Shown here: in pieces, positions 30,545 through 42,500 of the stretch | Layout of the letters: each line of letters starts with the position of its first letter | Position numbering within the stretch: the first letter of the stretch is position 1 | NCBI GenBank assembly: GCA_003116995.1 | Contig: BDSL01000118.1 | Location: 124,001 to 188,000 of the forward strand | Direction: 5' to 3' | From: Yamagishiella unicocca | Taxonomy: Eukaryota; Chlorophyta; Chlorophyceae; Chlamydomonadales; Volvocaceae | Length of the DNA stretch: 64,000 bases | The notes under the pieces: generated by a model | Databases searched by the model: none | Told to the model about the DNA's origin: nothing | Seen by the model: only the letters and a program-made list of their open reading frames with translations | Position numbers and translations under genes: made by a program

Positions 30545-33500
30545 TCACTTCCAAGCCTTCACCACCCCGTCTCTGCTCGCAGTCAGCAGCAGGCGGCTGC
30601 TGCCGGGCGGGTCCGCCACCGCCAGGGCCGTCACCGCGTCCGCGTGGGACTGATCGTTGACCCGGACCTGGGGGGGAAAAACACAGGGCACAGCCACATA
30701 GGGGGGCGGCGGGGGCGGCAATCTGCATCAGAGCGTGTCGGGTGGCAAGCAAGGTGCGTACCCCCCCCCAGTCCAAGTACGAAAGGCGAGGAAGCGTCGC
30801 AAGGAAAATCCGTGTACGAAGAAAAACCGTTTAGAAGCGAGGAAGCTTCGCGGCGAGTGGGCAGAGCGAGTCGGGGGGACGGTGACCTGGACCCCTGGGT
30901 GGGTGCTGCCTGGCCGAGCCAGCCGATCAGTCCCGCCCCCTCAAGCGAGGATGCATCCAGGGTGCAGGTGTGAAGCAGGGCGGCACACGATCACCTCGGA
31001 AAGGGGTGCGTCGGTACGGCGCTCACAGCTCACCCCCTTCCTGGAGGGCCTCTCCCTGGGGCTGGCTTCCGCACTGGGGCGACAGCCAGGCCTCCCCTCC
31101 CGCCAGCTAATATACCTTTTCTTCAAGTTTCGGTTCAAGGGTCTCCTCTCTACCCCCCTCCTTCAAATCTCCCCCTCTTCCCCTCTTCCCCTCTTCCCCT
31201 CTTCCCCTCTTCCCCGCTCCCCTCTCCCCGGCCCTTCCCCCGGCCCGCTCCTACCCTCCCCCTCAGCTCGTGGCAGCTCTCCGTGAGCCGCGACGAGTTG
31301 TCCAGCGCACACAGCTCCTCGCAAACCGCCACATCACCAACCGCACGGGTGCGGTACTTGTACCTGGGGCGCCGCGGGTGTACGTGCCGGGCGTGGGGGG
31401 CGGGTATGGGTACGGGTATGGGGATCGGGCGCGTGAGACGCAGGAGGGGGGTCACAGAAAAGAACCGGTTACGCAGGAGCGGGGTCCGCATGACTGAGTC
31501 GGCAAGGGGGCCGGGAAGCAGGGCGCGAGGAGAGGCCGAGGTTGCGGCGCTTGGGAGGCGCGGAGGGAAGTTACGTTGATGGAAGTTACGTGGAGGGAAG
31601 TTACGTTGATGGAAGTTACGTTGATGGCGACTGCACCGAGACGAGCTACATGGCCGCAGCTGGCTGGCCTTGATGAGACGGGAGGGACCCGTGGGTCGGC
31701 GCTGACTAGGAAACCCATAGGGAAACGTTTGGTACACACGTTTGGAGATGCGAGGGAACTGGAGTACTTGAGTCGACGGAACCCGGAGGTTGAGTGTCTA
31801 CCCCCTCTTTCCCCCTTCCCCCTTCCCCCTCCACCCCCCTACATAGTTTTCCCTTCGTCCACGGGTTTTCCTCGCACCCCCGTCATCCCCTCTGCCCCCC
31901 TCTATCCCAGTCCCGCACCTGTACTCGGGCACGCTGAGCCCCGACGCGGGCGTCCCGTCGCTCAACGAGTCCCCCGGCCACAGCGGCCCGCACACGGCGA
32001 AGCTGCCTTCCGGCCTCGCGGCGTCCCAGTAGCGAACCGCCGCATCGCTGCCGCCCCACAGCAGCGCGCCGCCTGGCAGGGACAGCAGGCAGCGGGCGCC
32101 TGGGGGGCGCCAGGGGGAGGGGGGGGCAAGGAAAAACCGGGGAGGACGGGGGGTGGGTACGAAAGGTTGGTGAGGTCGGGCGGGGCAGGGGCGAGGGAGG
32201 GCGCAGTCAAAGACGCATGGGGGTGCTGGAGCGTGCACGAGTGGTGGTGGCTTGCGAACGAGGAGGGGGGTGCGCAGGTGGGGGTGTGGCTGCCGGGGGG
32301 GGGGGTTGACATAAAACCCACCCGGGGGAGGGCCATGCAGGGGGGGCAGTGGGGCGGCAGCGGGGGGCCCTAGGCGCACACCGGTTACCGCCGGTGGCTT
32401 GCAAGATATGCAGCTTGCAGCTTCCACAACTAACACAACTAGAAACGACGCTAGCTGCCGGAGGGGCTGCTGTCAAAGGGTCTGCGAACCTGGAGAGCGC
32501 GTCCCGCCGCCGCTCGTCCTGCCGACCGCACCCGTCACCGCACCCGTCACCGCAGCCCTCCCCGCCGCCTCCTCACTCACCTGCGGTGCGGGGTTGCGGC
32601 TGCGAGGTCGCGTCCAGGCCCAGAGAACCCAGAGCACCGCCGCCCCCGCCCCCCGCTGCCGGGCCCCCGCGGCTCGCCCCCGACCCCCCTCCGCCCCCGG
32701 AGGTGGAGGCGCCGCCCGCCCCCGCCCCCTGCTGCTGGTGCTGCTGGTGCTGCTGCAGGTGCTGCGGTGTGAGCGCTGCAGGCAGGGTGGCTGCGGCTGC
32801 GGCCTCGGCCTCCACGGGGCCCAGGCAGCGTAGCACCTGCAGTGGTGGCGGGGGTGATGGTGGCGGGGGTGGCGGGGGTGATGGTGGCGGGGGTGATGGT
32901 GGCGGGGGTGGTGGTGGCGGGTGTGGTGGCGGGTGTGGTGGTGGTGGTGGCGGGTGTGGTGGTGGTGGCGGTGGTGATGGTGGTGGCGGGTGTGGTGGTG
33001 GTGGTGGCGGGTGTGGTGGTGGTGGCGGGTGTGGTGGCGGGTGTGGTGGTGGTGGTGGCGGGTGTGGTGGTGGTGGCGGTGGTGATGGTGGTGGCCGGGG
33101 TGGTGGTGGTGGCTGGGGTGGTGGTGGCCGCGACGCCACACCACACACACACACACCTGCACCCACCGCTCCGCCGCTCATCCCCTCCCAGCTGGTTCCC
33201 AGCCCGCCCCCCGCGCACGCATTCCTCACCTGCCGGCAGCGGCCGCTGACGATGTCCCAGAGCCCCGCCTCCCCCTGCCCCGCCGCCACCCACACCAGAG
33301 GACAGCCGCTGGAGCCGCCTCCCCCCCCCTGGAGCGGCCCCGCCTGCCGCCCCGGCTGCTGCTGCTGCTGCTGCTGGTGCTGCAGCGCCTGCACCCCGGC
33401 CGGGGGCCCAGAGGCCAGCGCCAGTGCGTCTATGGGGCACTTGAGCGGGTGGCGCCACGTGTGGACGCAGTGCTGGAAGCGCACGTCCCACAGGCACAGG

Positions 33501-36500
33501 TAGCCCCGGCTGCTGCCTGGGGGGTACGACACGGCAGGCCGCAGGGGCCCGGGTAGGGGGGGCGGGGGATGGGGGGTGGGGGGAAACCGTTAGGCCGGCG
33601 CTTGAAAAGTAGGACCGACCGATTAGGGAAACGCTTTGTACACTCGGTTGGATTTGCACGCTGGAGAAGGTTGGGGGGGTTGGAGGAGTGGTTCCGGTTC
33701 ACGAGCTCCCTCTCTCCCCTCCCCCACCCCTCACCACTCCTTTCCACCCCCCAGCCAGTACCCCCTCTCCTCCTTTCTCGATTCGCCGGTTTCCTGTCCC
33801 CCCCCTCCCCCATGTCTATCCGTTTCTTTTCTGTAACCCCCCGCCTGCCCCCTTCCCCCCCCGCCTCCCCACCTGTCATGAGCCAGCTGCCAGCCGACGA
33901 GGGGTCCGCCAGCAGGTGCTCCGACAGCCCCCTCGCTGGCGCGCACGGCAGACCCCACGCGTCCCGCCTGGTGCGCGTGTCCCAGGCGGCCACCCCGCCC
34001 CTCTGCGTGACGTAGAGCAGCAGGTTGGGTCCCCAGGGACTCAGCTCCAGGATGGCACCCTGGCCCGGGGACAGCTGCCTCACGGCGACGACACCTGCAG
34101 GGGGGGAGGGACAGAAAAGAACCGGTTACTCGACATGGGACGGGGGGGTTCGAGGAAGACCCGTGGATACGAGAAAAAACCCGTTTAGGACAGACGTTTC
34201 GGGGGGGGCGTAGGCACGCATGGTGGGGTTGCGAGGAAGACCTCATGGCGGAGTGGTGGGGAGGATAACCCGGGTACGCATGGTGGGGTGGTGGGGAGGA
34301 AGGCCATTGGCCGAAACTTCTGAAAAACAGTAATATGGCGATGTGGGATGAGGGACGGGGGATGGAGAGGGAGAGAACCGGTGAAGTGACGAAGGTGAAG
34401 AGGGCATTTCACGAGTCTGGAGACAAGACCGTGGTGGTGGTGGTGGTGGTGGTGGTGGTGGTGGTGGTGGCGTCGGTGGTCGTTCCGGGGACGGCGGAGG
34501 GGATGGTGGTGCGGGCTGTCCCGCCCTCCCAAACCCCAAACCCCAAACCCCCTGTCATTCCCCCCCTACCCGTGTACTTGTCCGGCACGCCCCCCTGCCG
34601 CGTGGTGTACTCGGGCCTCCACAGATGCAGCGACCCAGAGGAGCTGCCCGAGGCCACCGTGGTGCCGCTGCTCCACAGAGCGGCCGGGGAGGAGGAGGAG
34701 GAGGGGCCGGGCGCGTCGGCGGCCCCCCCACAGCAGCACAGCGCCGTGATGCGGCCCGACTGAGCGGCGTAGGTGAGGCGGCTGTGGAAGGAGACGTCCC
34801 GCTCGAGGCGGCGCAGGTCCCACACCTGGGGGGGGGTGAGGAAAGCCCGTGGGGGAAGGTGGGTGAGGGGGGAGGAAGGGCGAGCAAGGGAGCATGAGTG
34901 GGTGAGGGTGGGTGTTGGGGCGGGGAGGGGAGGGGCGGGGAGGGAGGCAATCTTGGTGAAAGTACCCGTGTCGGTGCTTCAAAGGGTCGATGGAGGAAGG
35001 AGCTGGCTTGCTTGCTGGGCGAAGAGTCTCAACTACCCGGCATCCAGAACCCAGGCACCCAGAACCCCGGTTCGAGACCCGGCTCGCGCACCTTGACCGT
35101 CTCGTCGTTTGACGCAGACGCCAGGAAGCAGCCCCCCGCCCCCACCGCCAGGCGGGTGACCCCCCGGCGGTGTTCTGCCAGGTGCGCCACCAGCACACCG
35201 CGAGGGCGCCACCAGCCGCCACCACCTGGCCGGGGGGTTGTTGAGGGCGGGGCGGGGGTGAGGAAAGGGGGGGGAGGGGGTAGGCTGGGGTTGGGATCGG
35301 GCGAGTGTTTGGTGACGGAGTTGGGGGTGTGTGGGAGGGTGCAGGGGGGGGAGGGCGGGGTTGGGGCCGCAAGGCCAGGAGGTCGGCAAGGCCGCGCGCG
35401 GAGGGCGGGCCGCACTTGAGGGGGGGGGTAGTACCGTGGGAGTGACGCGGGGGAGGAAGAGGAGCACGAGCAGAGTCTGGGGTGGGTGAAGGGCGGGACA
35501 GGTGGTCCAAGCGGAGGACTCACCCGCTGAGGCCGCGGCGGCGGTGCCTGACGGGTCCCCCCAGCCGCTGCCGCCGCTGTAGTAGTCGGACATGGAGGGG
35601 CCTGCGGGCGCAACGGCAGGGGCAGCGAGGGAGGGGGGGCAGCGAGGGAGGGGGGGCAGCGAGGGAGGGGGGGCAGCGAGGGAGGGGGGGCCGCGAGGGA
35701 GGGGGGGCAGCGAGGGAGGGGGGGCAGCGAGGTAAACCCGTGTACTCCTAAAACAGGGAGGAGTGCGAGGTAAACCCGTGTAGGCATAAAACAGTGTCTA
35801 ACGTGCAGAGGCCAGCACCGCCCACGCAGCCAGCCGTGTTCCCGCGGTGTCCCGACCACCGGCACTACGATACTCCTCCGTCGATTCCCCGGTTTCCCCT
35901 CCCCTCCCCCTCCCCTCCTCCTCCTCATCCCTCCATTCCCGCCGCCCCCTCCTCACCTCCCGTGACTGTGAAGTAGTCTCCCGGCTGCACCGCCCCCTGC
36001 AGCAGCCCGCCGCCGCCGCCGCTGGGACCCGCCGCCACCCCCACGGCCCCCGGGGCCGCCAGGGGGGGCGGTCCGCGCTGCGACAGCGCCACCAGGCGCC
36101 ACGTGTTCCTGGCGGCTGCGTCCCGCACGTCACTGCCCGTGTCAGCCCGCAGCCGTACCAGCAGACCCGCCAGCCTGCGTATGTGTGTGTTTTAAGTATG
36201 CTGAGTATGTGTTTTAAGTATGTGTGTGTATGTGTGAGTGTGTGTATGTGTATTTGTGTGAGAGTGTGTGTATGAGGGGGGGGGCGGGAGGGGGTGAAGC
36301 GGATCACGGGTGGGGAGGCGGCGGCGGGTGCTGGGAAGCCGCCGGCACGAGCGGGAGTGTGAGGCACCAGTTCAACCGTTCGCACTTAGATGTACGTACG
36401 GCCCTGCACACGCCCCTCATTCCGGAGGCAAACACGACGAAACGGCGCAGCGGTCCGAGCGACGCATGTCACGTCAGGGCGGGCAGCCTGGTTATCACCC

Positions 36501-39500
36501 CCGGCTAGGACCCTTCTTCGCCTCGTCCTCTCTCCAACCCCCTGTCCAAAAGACTGTCCTAAGTCCCACCCCAAGTCCCTGGGTACCAAACGATTTCCTC
36601 CTCGGCTTCCTAGTCCAGGGGCTTTCCTCGACCCCCCCCCCCAGTCCCTGAGTCGCACCTGTCCAGCTGCTGGCGCTCCAGGGGGTCCATCCCCAGGGGC
36701 TCTCGGGCCAGGCGGTCCGCCAGCGACATCACCCGAGACTCCAGGGAGGCTAGCCGGCTCGGCAGGGCCGCCAGTGCCGCCGCATGGGCGCTGAGACTGG
36801 GTCCAGGGGTGGCAGCTGCCGGGAGGCCGGCGGCGGCGGCGGCGGATGCGGAGCTCGCGGCGGCGGCGGCGGCGGCGCTGGCGGCGGCTGCCGCTGCCGC
36901 GGCGCTGGTGGCGCCGTCGGCGCCGCCGGCCGCTAGGGCGGTTGCGGCGGCAGCCGCCGGGTCCAGAGTCATGTCGTACGTGTACAGGGGGGCGGCTGCG
37001 CGGGGGCGGGAGTGAGGGGAGGGGTAACGGTGGGTTTTGGCCTCTTGCCGCCCAGACAAGCTGATGGGCGTGTAAGGAGGCTCGCGGCGGGGGAGTGGAC
37101 ACCCGGGGGGTTGCGGCATGTGGGCCCCCCCTCCAACGGTCCCTAGCCCCCCCCCTCCAACGGTCCTTCGCCCACCCTCCCACGAGTCGTCCTCGAACCC
37201 CCCCCTACCTAGGGTGCTTTCCTCAACCCACCCCACCCCCGAGCACCCACTCCGTCTTTTCCTCACCCAAGTTCTGCCAGCATGCACCTCGAAACGTCTG
37301 TCCCAAACGGTTCTTCTCGCACCCACGGGCCTCCCTCGCAACCTCACCCCCGAGCACCCACCTGGCCGCAGGAACAGATCCGCGCTGTCTTCCGGGCCCA
37401 CCAGCCCCTCCAGCAGCGGCAGTCCAGGGAGGGCCCCCAGCGCCTCGCCGCCGCCTCCCGCCCCCCCCGGGCCCAGATCCCCTCTGGGCTGCAGCCCTCC
37501 CGACGCCAGGGAGGGCATCCCGGCGGCGGCGCCACGCAGCGGCGCCGCCAGCAGGTCCCTCGCCGCCGCCAGCGTCTCGGCTGCCGACGGGAATTAGAGG
37601 GGTGGCGGGTGTGTTTTACTCCATTCCGCGGACACACGCACGTAAAAACACGCACGCTGTGTGTCGTAACCAAGGGCTGGTGGGCGCTTCCTGGCGGACC
37701 GGCGCCCGCGGCAAGGTCACGGAAGCAAAGGTCATTGCTGGATGTGCGAAGACGATGCCAAACCGCCGGGAAACCCAGTACACTGATGTGTCCGTCGCGG
37801 GAGGCTGGTGCCAGCACCCACCCAGGCACACCTCCGCTCCTCCCCAGCCCTACCCGGCACGGGCGTCCTTGACCTAACGCTCACCGCCCTCCCCTTCCCC
37901 CCGGGGCAAACCCACCAACCCCCCCACTCACCCTGCGCTCCCGCCGCGCGGCCGCTGCTCGACTGACTGTACGGCAGCCCGGCGCTGCCGCTGCTTCCGT
38001 ACGCCCTGGCGGCGCCGCTGTCCTGTCCGCGTGTCAGCCGCGCCGAGGCGTCGTCGCCGCCTCTCCCTCCCCCTCCCCCCCCCCCAGCTCCCCCTGCTGG
38101 CTCCCCTAGGTGCATCAGGCACTCGGCCAACATGCGCTCGTCCGCCAGCAGCGGCGGCAGCTTGCGCAAGTACGGCGCCACCAGCACTGCCAGCTGGGCG
38201 TACACGTCAGCGGGGGGGAGGTGGCTGCAGCGGCGGGGGAGGGGGCACGGGAGGGAAGGGAAGGGGAGATGTGTATGTGTGCATGGGAACAGGGTGGCGG
38301 GCGTGATGGTGTGAGTGAGGCTGGGAGCAAGCAAGCGCGGCCCTTTCAGCCCTCACACTGGAACCCCCACACGTCCTAGTACCAAAATTGCCCTTTTTTA
38401 TTGCCCTTTTTTATTGCCCTTTTTTATTGCCCTTTTTATTGCCCTTTTTATTGCCCTTTGTGTTGCCGTTTTTTATTGCCCTTTTTTTTAACACGGGTTT
38501 CTTCTCCCCCCATGCCCGCAGCATCCGTGCATGTGAACTACAAGTCCTCGCCCCACCCGCCCACCCGGCGCTCGCCCACCAGTCTCGCTCTAGCATGTCC
38601 AGCCACCAACCAATTCCTCCACCACGCACCCCAAACACGGGCTCTACACACGTCTCGCTCCACCGCTCGAGGGTCCTTGTTGCGTTTCGTCCAGGCACAG
38701 CAGCCGGGGCCGGACCCCGACACCCGGCTTTGGGTACCCAAGAAGCGGGCTTGCAAAGCATTTCGCTATACCGCTCGCGGTTCTTGTTGGGGTTCGTTTA
38801 GGCGTAGCAGTCGGGGCCGGTACTCGACACCCGGCTTTGTACGAACCTACACCCACCCCTCCAGCATGCAACTCCAAGCGGAGTGTACCAAATTACCAAA
38901 CAAACTCCTCCGAATTAGCCTTGCTTGAATCAGTCTTACTCTAAAGCGCCCACCTACGGCTTTCCTCTCCAACCCCCGCCCACCCTTCCCGGGACCCCCC
39001 CACCCCTGCAGCACCCACCCTTCACGGGACCCGCCAACCCTGCAGCACCCACCCTTCGCGGGACCCCGCCACCCTGCAGCACCCACCCTTCGCGGGACCC
39101 CGCCACCCTGCAGCACCCACCCTTCGCGGGACCCCGCCACCCTGCAGCACCCACCCTTCGCGGGACCCCGCCACCCTGCAGCACCCACCCTTCGCGGGAA
39201 CCCCCCACCCTGCAGCACCCACCTTGCCGCCGCCGCCACCATCGCCACCGCGGCGCACCTCACGGCGGGGCTGCCGTGCCTCAGCAGCGGCGCCACCTTG
39301 CCGGTGGCCGCCAGCAGGGAGCGCTTCCGCAGCTGCGAGGCCACGGAGACCAGGCAGCGCACCGCGTCGCACACCACCCGGGGCTCGGGATCTGTCAGGG
39401 CCTGGCAGCAGAGGGAGGTGCGAGAGGAAACGGAGGGGGGTATAAGAGAAAACAGAGGTTTAGTGGAAACAGAGAGGGGTACACGAAAAAAACCGGTTAC

Positions 39501-42500
39501 CGATGGGGGAGGGGGGAGCGGGAGGGGGGGGAGGAGATTGGATGCGGAGGGTTGCGGCAGGGGGACCGGGGGACGGGCGGGTTGGAGGGGGGGCTGGGGC
39601 TGGGGGGCCCCAGGGCTCGCGGAGGAGGTGGTTAGCGGTTGGCGGTTGGCAGTTGACGCGGGATCCAATGGCAATGTGGTCATGGCCATCACGATCATGA
39701 TCAGAATGACACTCAGGATCGGCGGAGTAATGGGGTGGTGGTGATAGGGGTCTAGGGTTTTGCTGCTCGCACCCACAGGCCGGGTCCTAATCGCAAACAG
39801 GGCCGCCATCAAACCCTGTCCCGCTCCGCCGCCCCCCCCCATGCTCTCCCTCCCTCTCGGAGGCTTTGGGTGCTTTTCAACCAAGCCCTCCAGCACATGC
39901 ATACACAACGAACGCTTGTCCAACAGCCTTCTTCTCCTAGAGGTTTTCCTTCTCCATGTATGCCGACCCACGGGTCTCCCCTCCCTCCCCCCTCCCCCCC
40001 TCCCCCCCCTCCCTCCCGCCCACCTGCTCCAGGCACGGTAGCAGGAAGGCGTCCAGCGCCTCCCCCCCCAGGTCCTGTGGCCCCAGCGAGCCCACGGCCC
40101 GGAAGAAGGCGCCCCGCAGGCGACCCTCGGGCGCGTTGAGGCAGGTGATGAGCAGCGGCAGCAGCAGCTCCGTCACACCGCGCCGCCCGAACGCCTCCGC
40201 CAGCTGGGACACGTGGGACAGCAGGGCGCGCTGGGGGAGGGAGGGAGGGAAGGGGGGGGGGGGATTTCGAGGAAGACCCGTGGATGCGAGGAAAAACCGT
40301 TTAGGACAGACGTTTCGAGGAGGGGGGGAAGGGGGGTGGCGAGGAGACCCGGGGGGGGAGAGGGGGAGCGGGAGGGGTCAGGTGTTTGGAGGGGCCTTTC
40401 CAAGGGGGAGAAGGGCCCCGCGTGCGAGTCGAGGGGGTGGAATAAGGACCGGTTACACGACATGGGGGGCCTCACTGTGTGTGGCGCTGCTTCCGTTGTG
40501 TGTTTTGGGTGTGCCATGTGCGCCGGGTACACGGGTTTCCCGCGCAATCGCCGCCGCAATTTGGTGCGAGGGAACGTGAGGGTTGCAAAAACGACGGGGG
40601 GGAAGGGGGGGAGGAAAGGGGGGACCCGGACGGGGGATGGGTTTCGGAGCCCCGGGGGCGGAGGTCCCGGTGTCCCCCCGCGGACCGCACCTTGACGTCA
40701 ACCGACGACCGCACACCCGTCACCAGCTCCACCACACCGCGCTCGATGAGGCTCCGTACGGCAGCAACCTCGGCGTCGTACCTGCGTCGTACAGAGCCCA
40801 GCATCGCGGCGGCGGACGGCAAGGAAGGGGTGACCACCCTGGGTTGCGGCGGAGGGGGCCAGGGGGCGGGGAGGAGGGCAGCGAGGGCCGGGCTTGCCGG
40901 CCGGCGGACCGGGCCGACAGAGCGACGAAGACGAGCGCCTGCAATGCGCCCGTATGGGGTTTCGAGGAAGACCCGTGTGGGGTGGGTGGTTCGATTCACC
41001 CACCGTATCGGTGGCGGCGCGGGGCCGGGCGCCGCACCCGTCGCGGCTGCGGCTGCCGCCGCCGCCGCCGCCGCCGCCGCGTTGTTGTCGCTCTGCAACC
41101 GCAGCAGGTGGCGGTGGGCGGCTGCCGCCAGGTGCGCCAGCCCCATGCCGTACTCCACCCGTACGGCCTCCTCGGGGTCGTTGGGAATGAGCGACATGGA
41201 GGGCAGCACGTAGTCCTGAAAGACCTTGATGTCGGAGGGGGGCAGCGCCTGGGGGGGGGGGGAGGGTTTTAGGGTTTTAGGGTTCGAGGGAAACCCGTGG
41301 ATGTGGGGATTACAATAAAAGAACCGGTAACGCGACTGGGGAAATGTAGTGGGTGCATAGCCTTCGGACACCGGGGTGGGGGTGGGGGGAAGAGAATCGG
41401 CAGCGGAGGAGAGGCGCTACTAAAACCGAAGAGTCACTGTGGGGGCACTAGGCCCCAGGGGGAGATGCCGCTGGCTACTCTCCCCCTTTCGCCACACCTC
41501 CGGTGTCGTAAAGCCGTGCAGTCCCCCCCACGCCCCTCCACACATCCCACCGCACCCCACCCCATCGGTTTCACCTAGCAGTGCCGACCCACGGGTCTCC
41601 TCGCACATCGCACCCCACCCCAGACCTTAGTTTCCCCAACCCAGTTCTCCAGCATGCATCTCGAAACTTCCGTTACAAACGGGTTTTTTCCGCACATGGG
41701 TTTTCCTTGCAACCCCAACCCAGACCCTGCCGGGTGATCGTTTCTGCAACCCCAGACCCCATACACCTCAGGGGTCGAGCCGACCCACGGGTTTCAGCGC
41801 CGACCCACGGGTCTCCTCCCACGCCCTGGCCCCCACCTGCACGCGCGCCAGCGTCCGCACGATGCCGCGCACCGCCAGGCAGCGCACCGCCGCCGAGGGG
41901 TCGTGCAGCGCCGTCAGCAGGTACGGCACCACACACTGCAGCCGCACGTGGTCGTCGCACTCCTCCGCCGCCGCCACCAGCAGCCGCAGCGCCGACAGCC
42001 GCGACTCCTGCAGCCGGGAGCCGCGCAGCGCACTGCACAGCAGCACCGCCACCAGCACCAAACCCTGGCCCGCGTTGGGAGCTGGAGGGCCCCCAGCAGC
42101 TGCCGCGGCGGCGGAGCCGACGGAGCCGAACGAGCCGTCGGCGCCGCAACCCGGACCGCCAGGCAGCGGTAACGCCAGCAGCGCCAGCGCGGCGCCGTCG
42201 CCCAGGGGGCCGGCGGCGGCGGCGGTGGCGGCGCCGCCGCCGCCGCCAGTTGGTACGGCGCCGCCGGTGCGGGCCGACGGCATGCGGCCCAGGGAGCCGG
42301 TGCCAGCGGCGACTAAGCCGGCGGCGGCCGCCGCCGGACCCGGCAGCCGGCGGCGGCGCTGTCGTACCCAGCGGCGGCGGCGGCTGGTGCATGTGGCTTC
42401 CGGAGTGGAGCTCCACGTGCGGTGGCCCACTGAGCCGGCTGCAGCGGAGAGGGGGTGGAGAGGGGGTGGAGGGGGGGGGTTGAGAAGAGGCGGTGGGGCG

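Noticed and set aside
32473..33659. Very long Gly-, His- or Pro-rich frames near 33 kb
   Set aside because: They are produced by the GGT repeat in a VPS15 intron together with neighbouring exons in the wrong frame.
35069..35096. GGTTCGAGACCC as a possible tRNA T loop
   Set aside because: The flanking stem is not properly complementary and the sequence abuts VPS15 exon 21.
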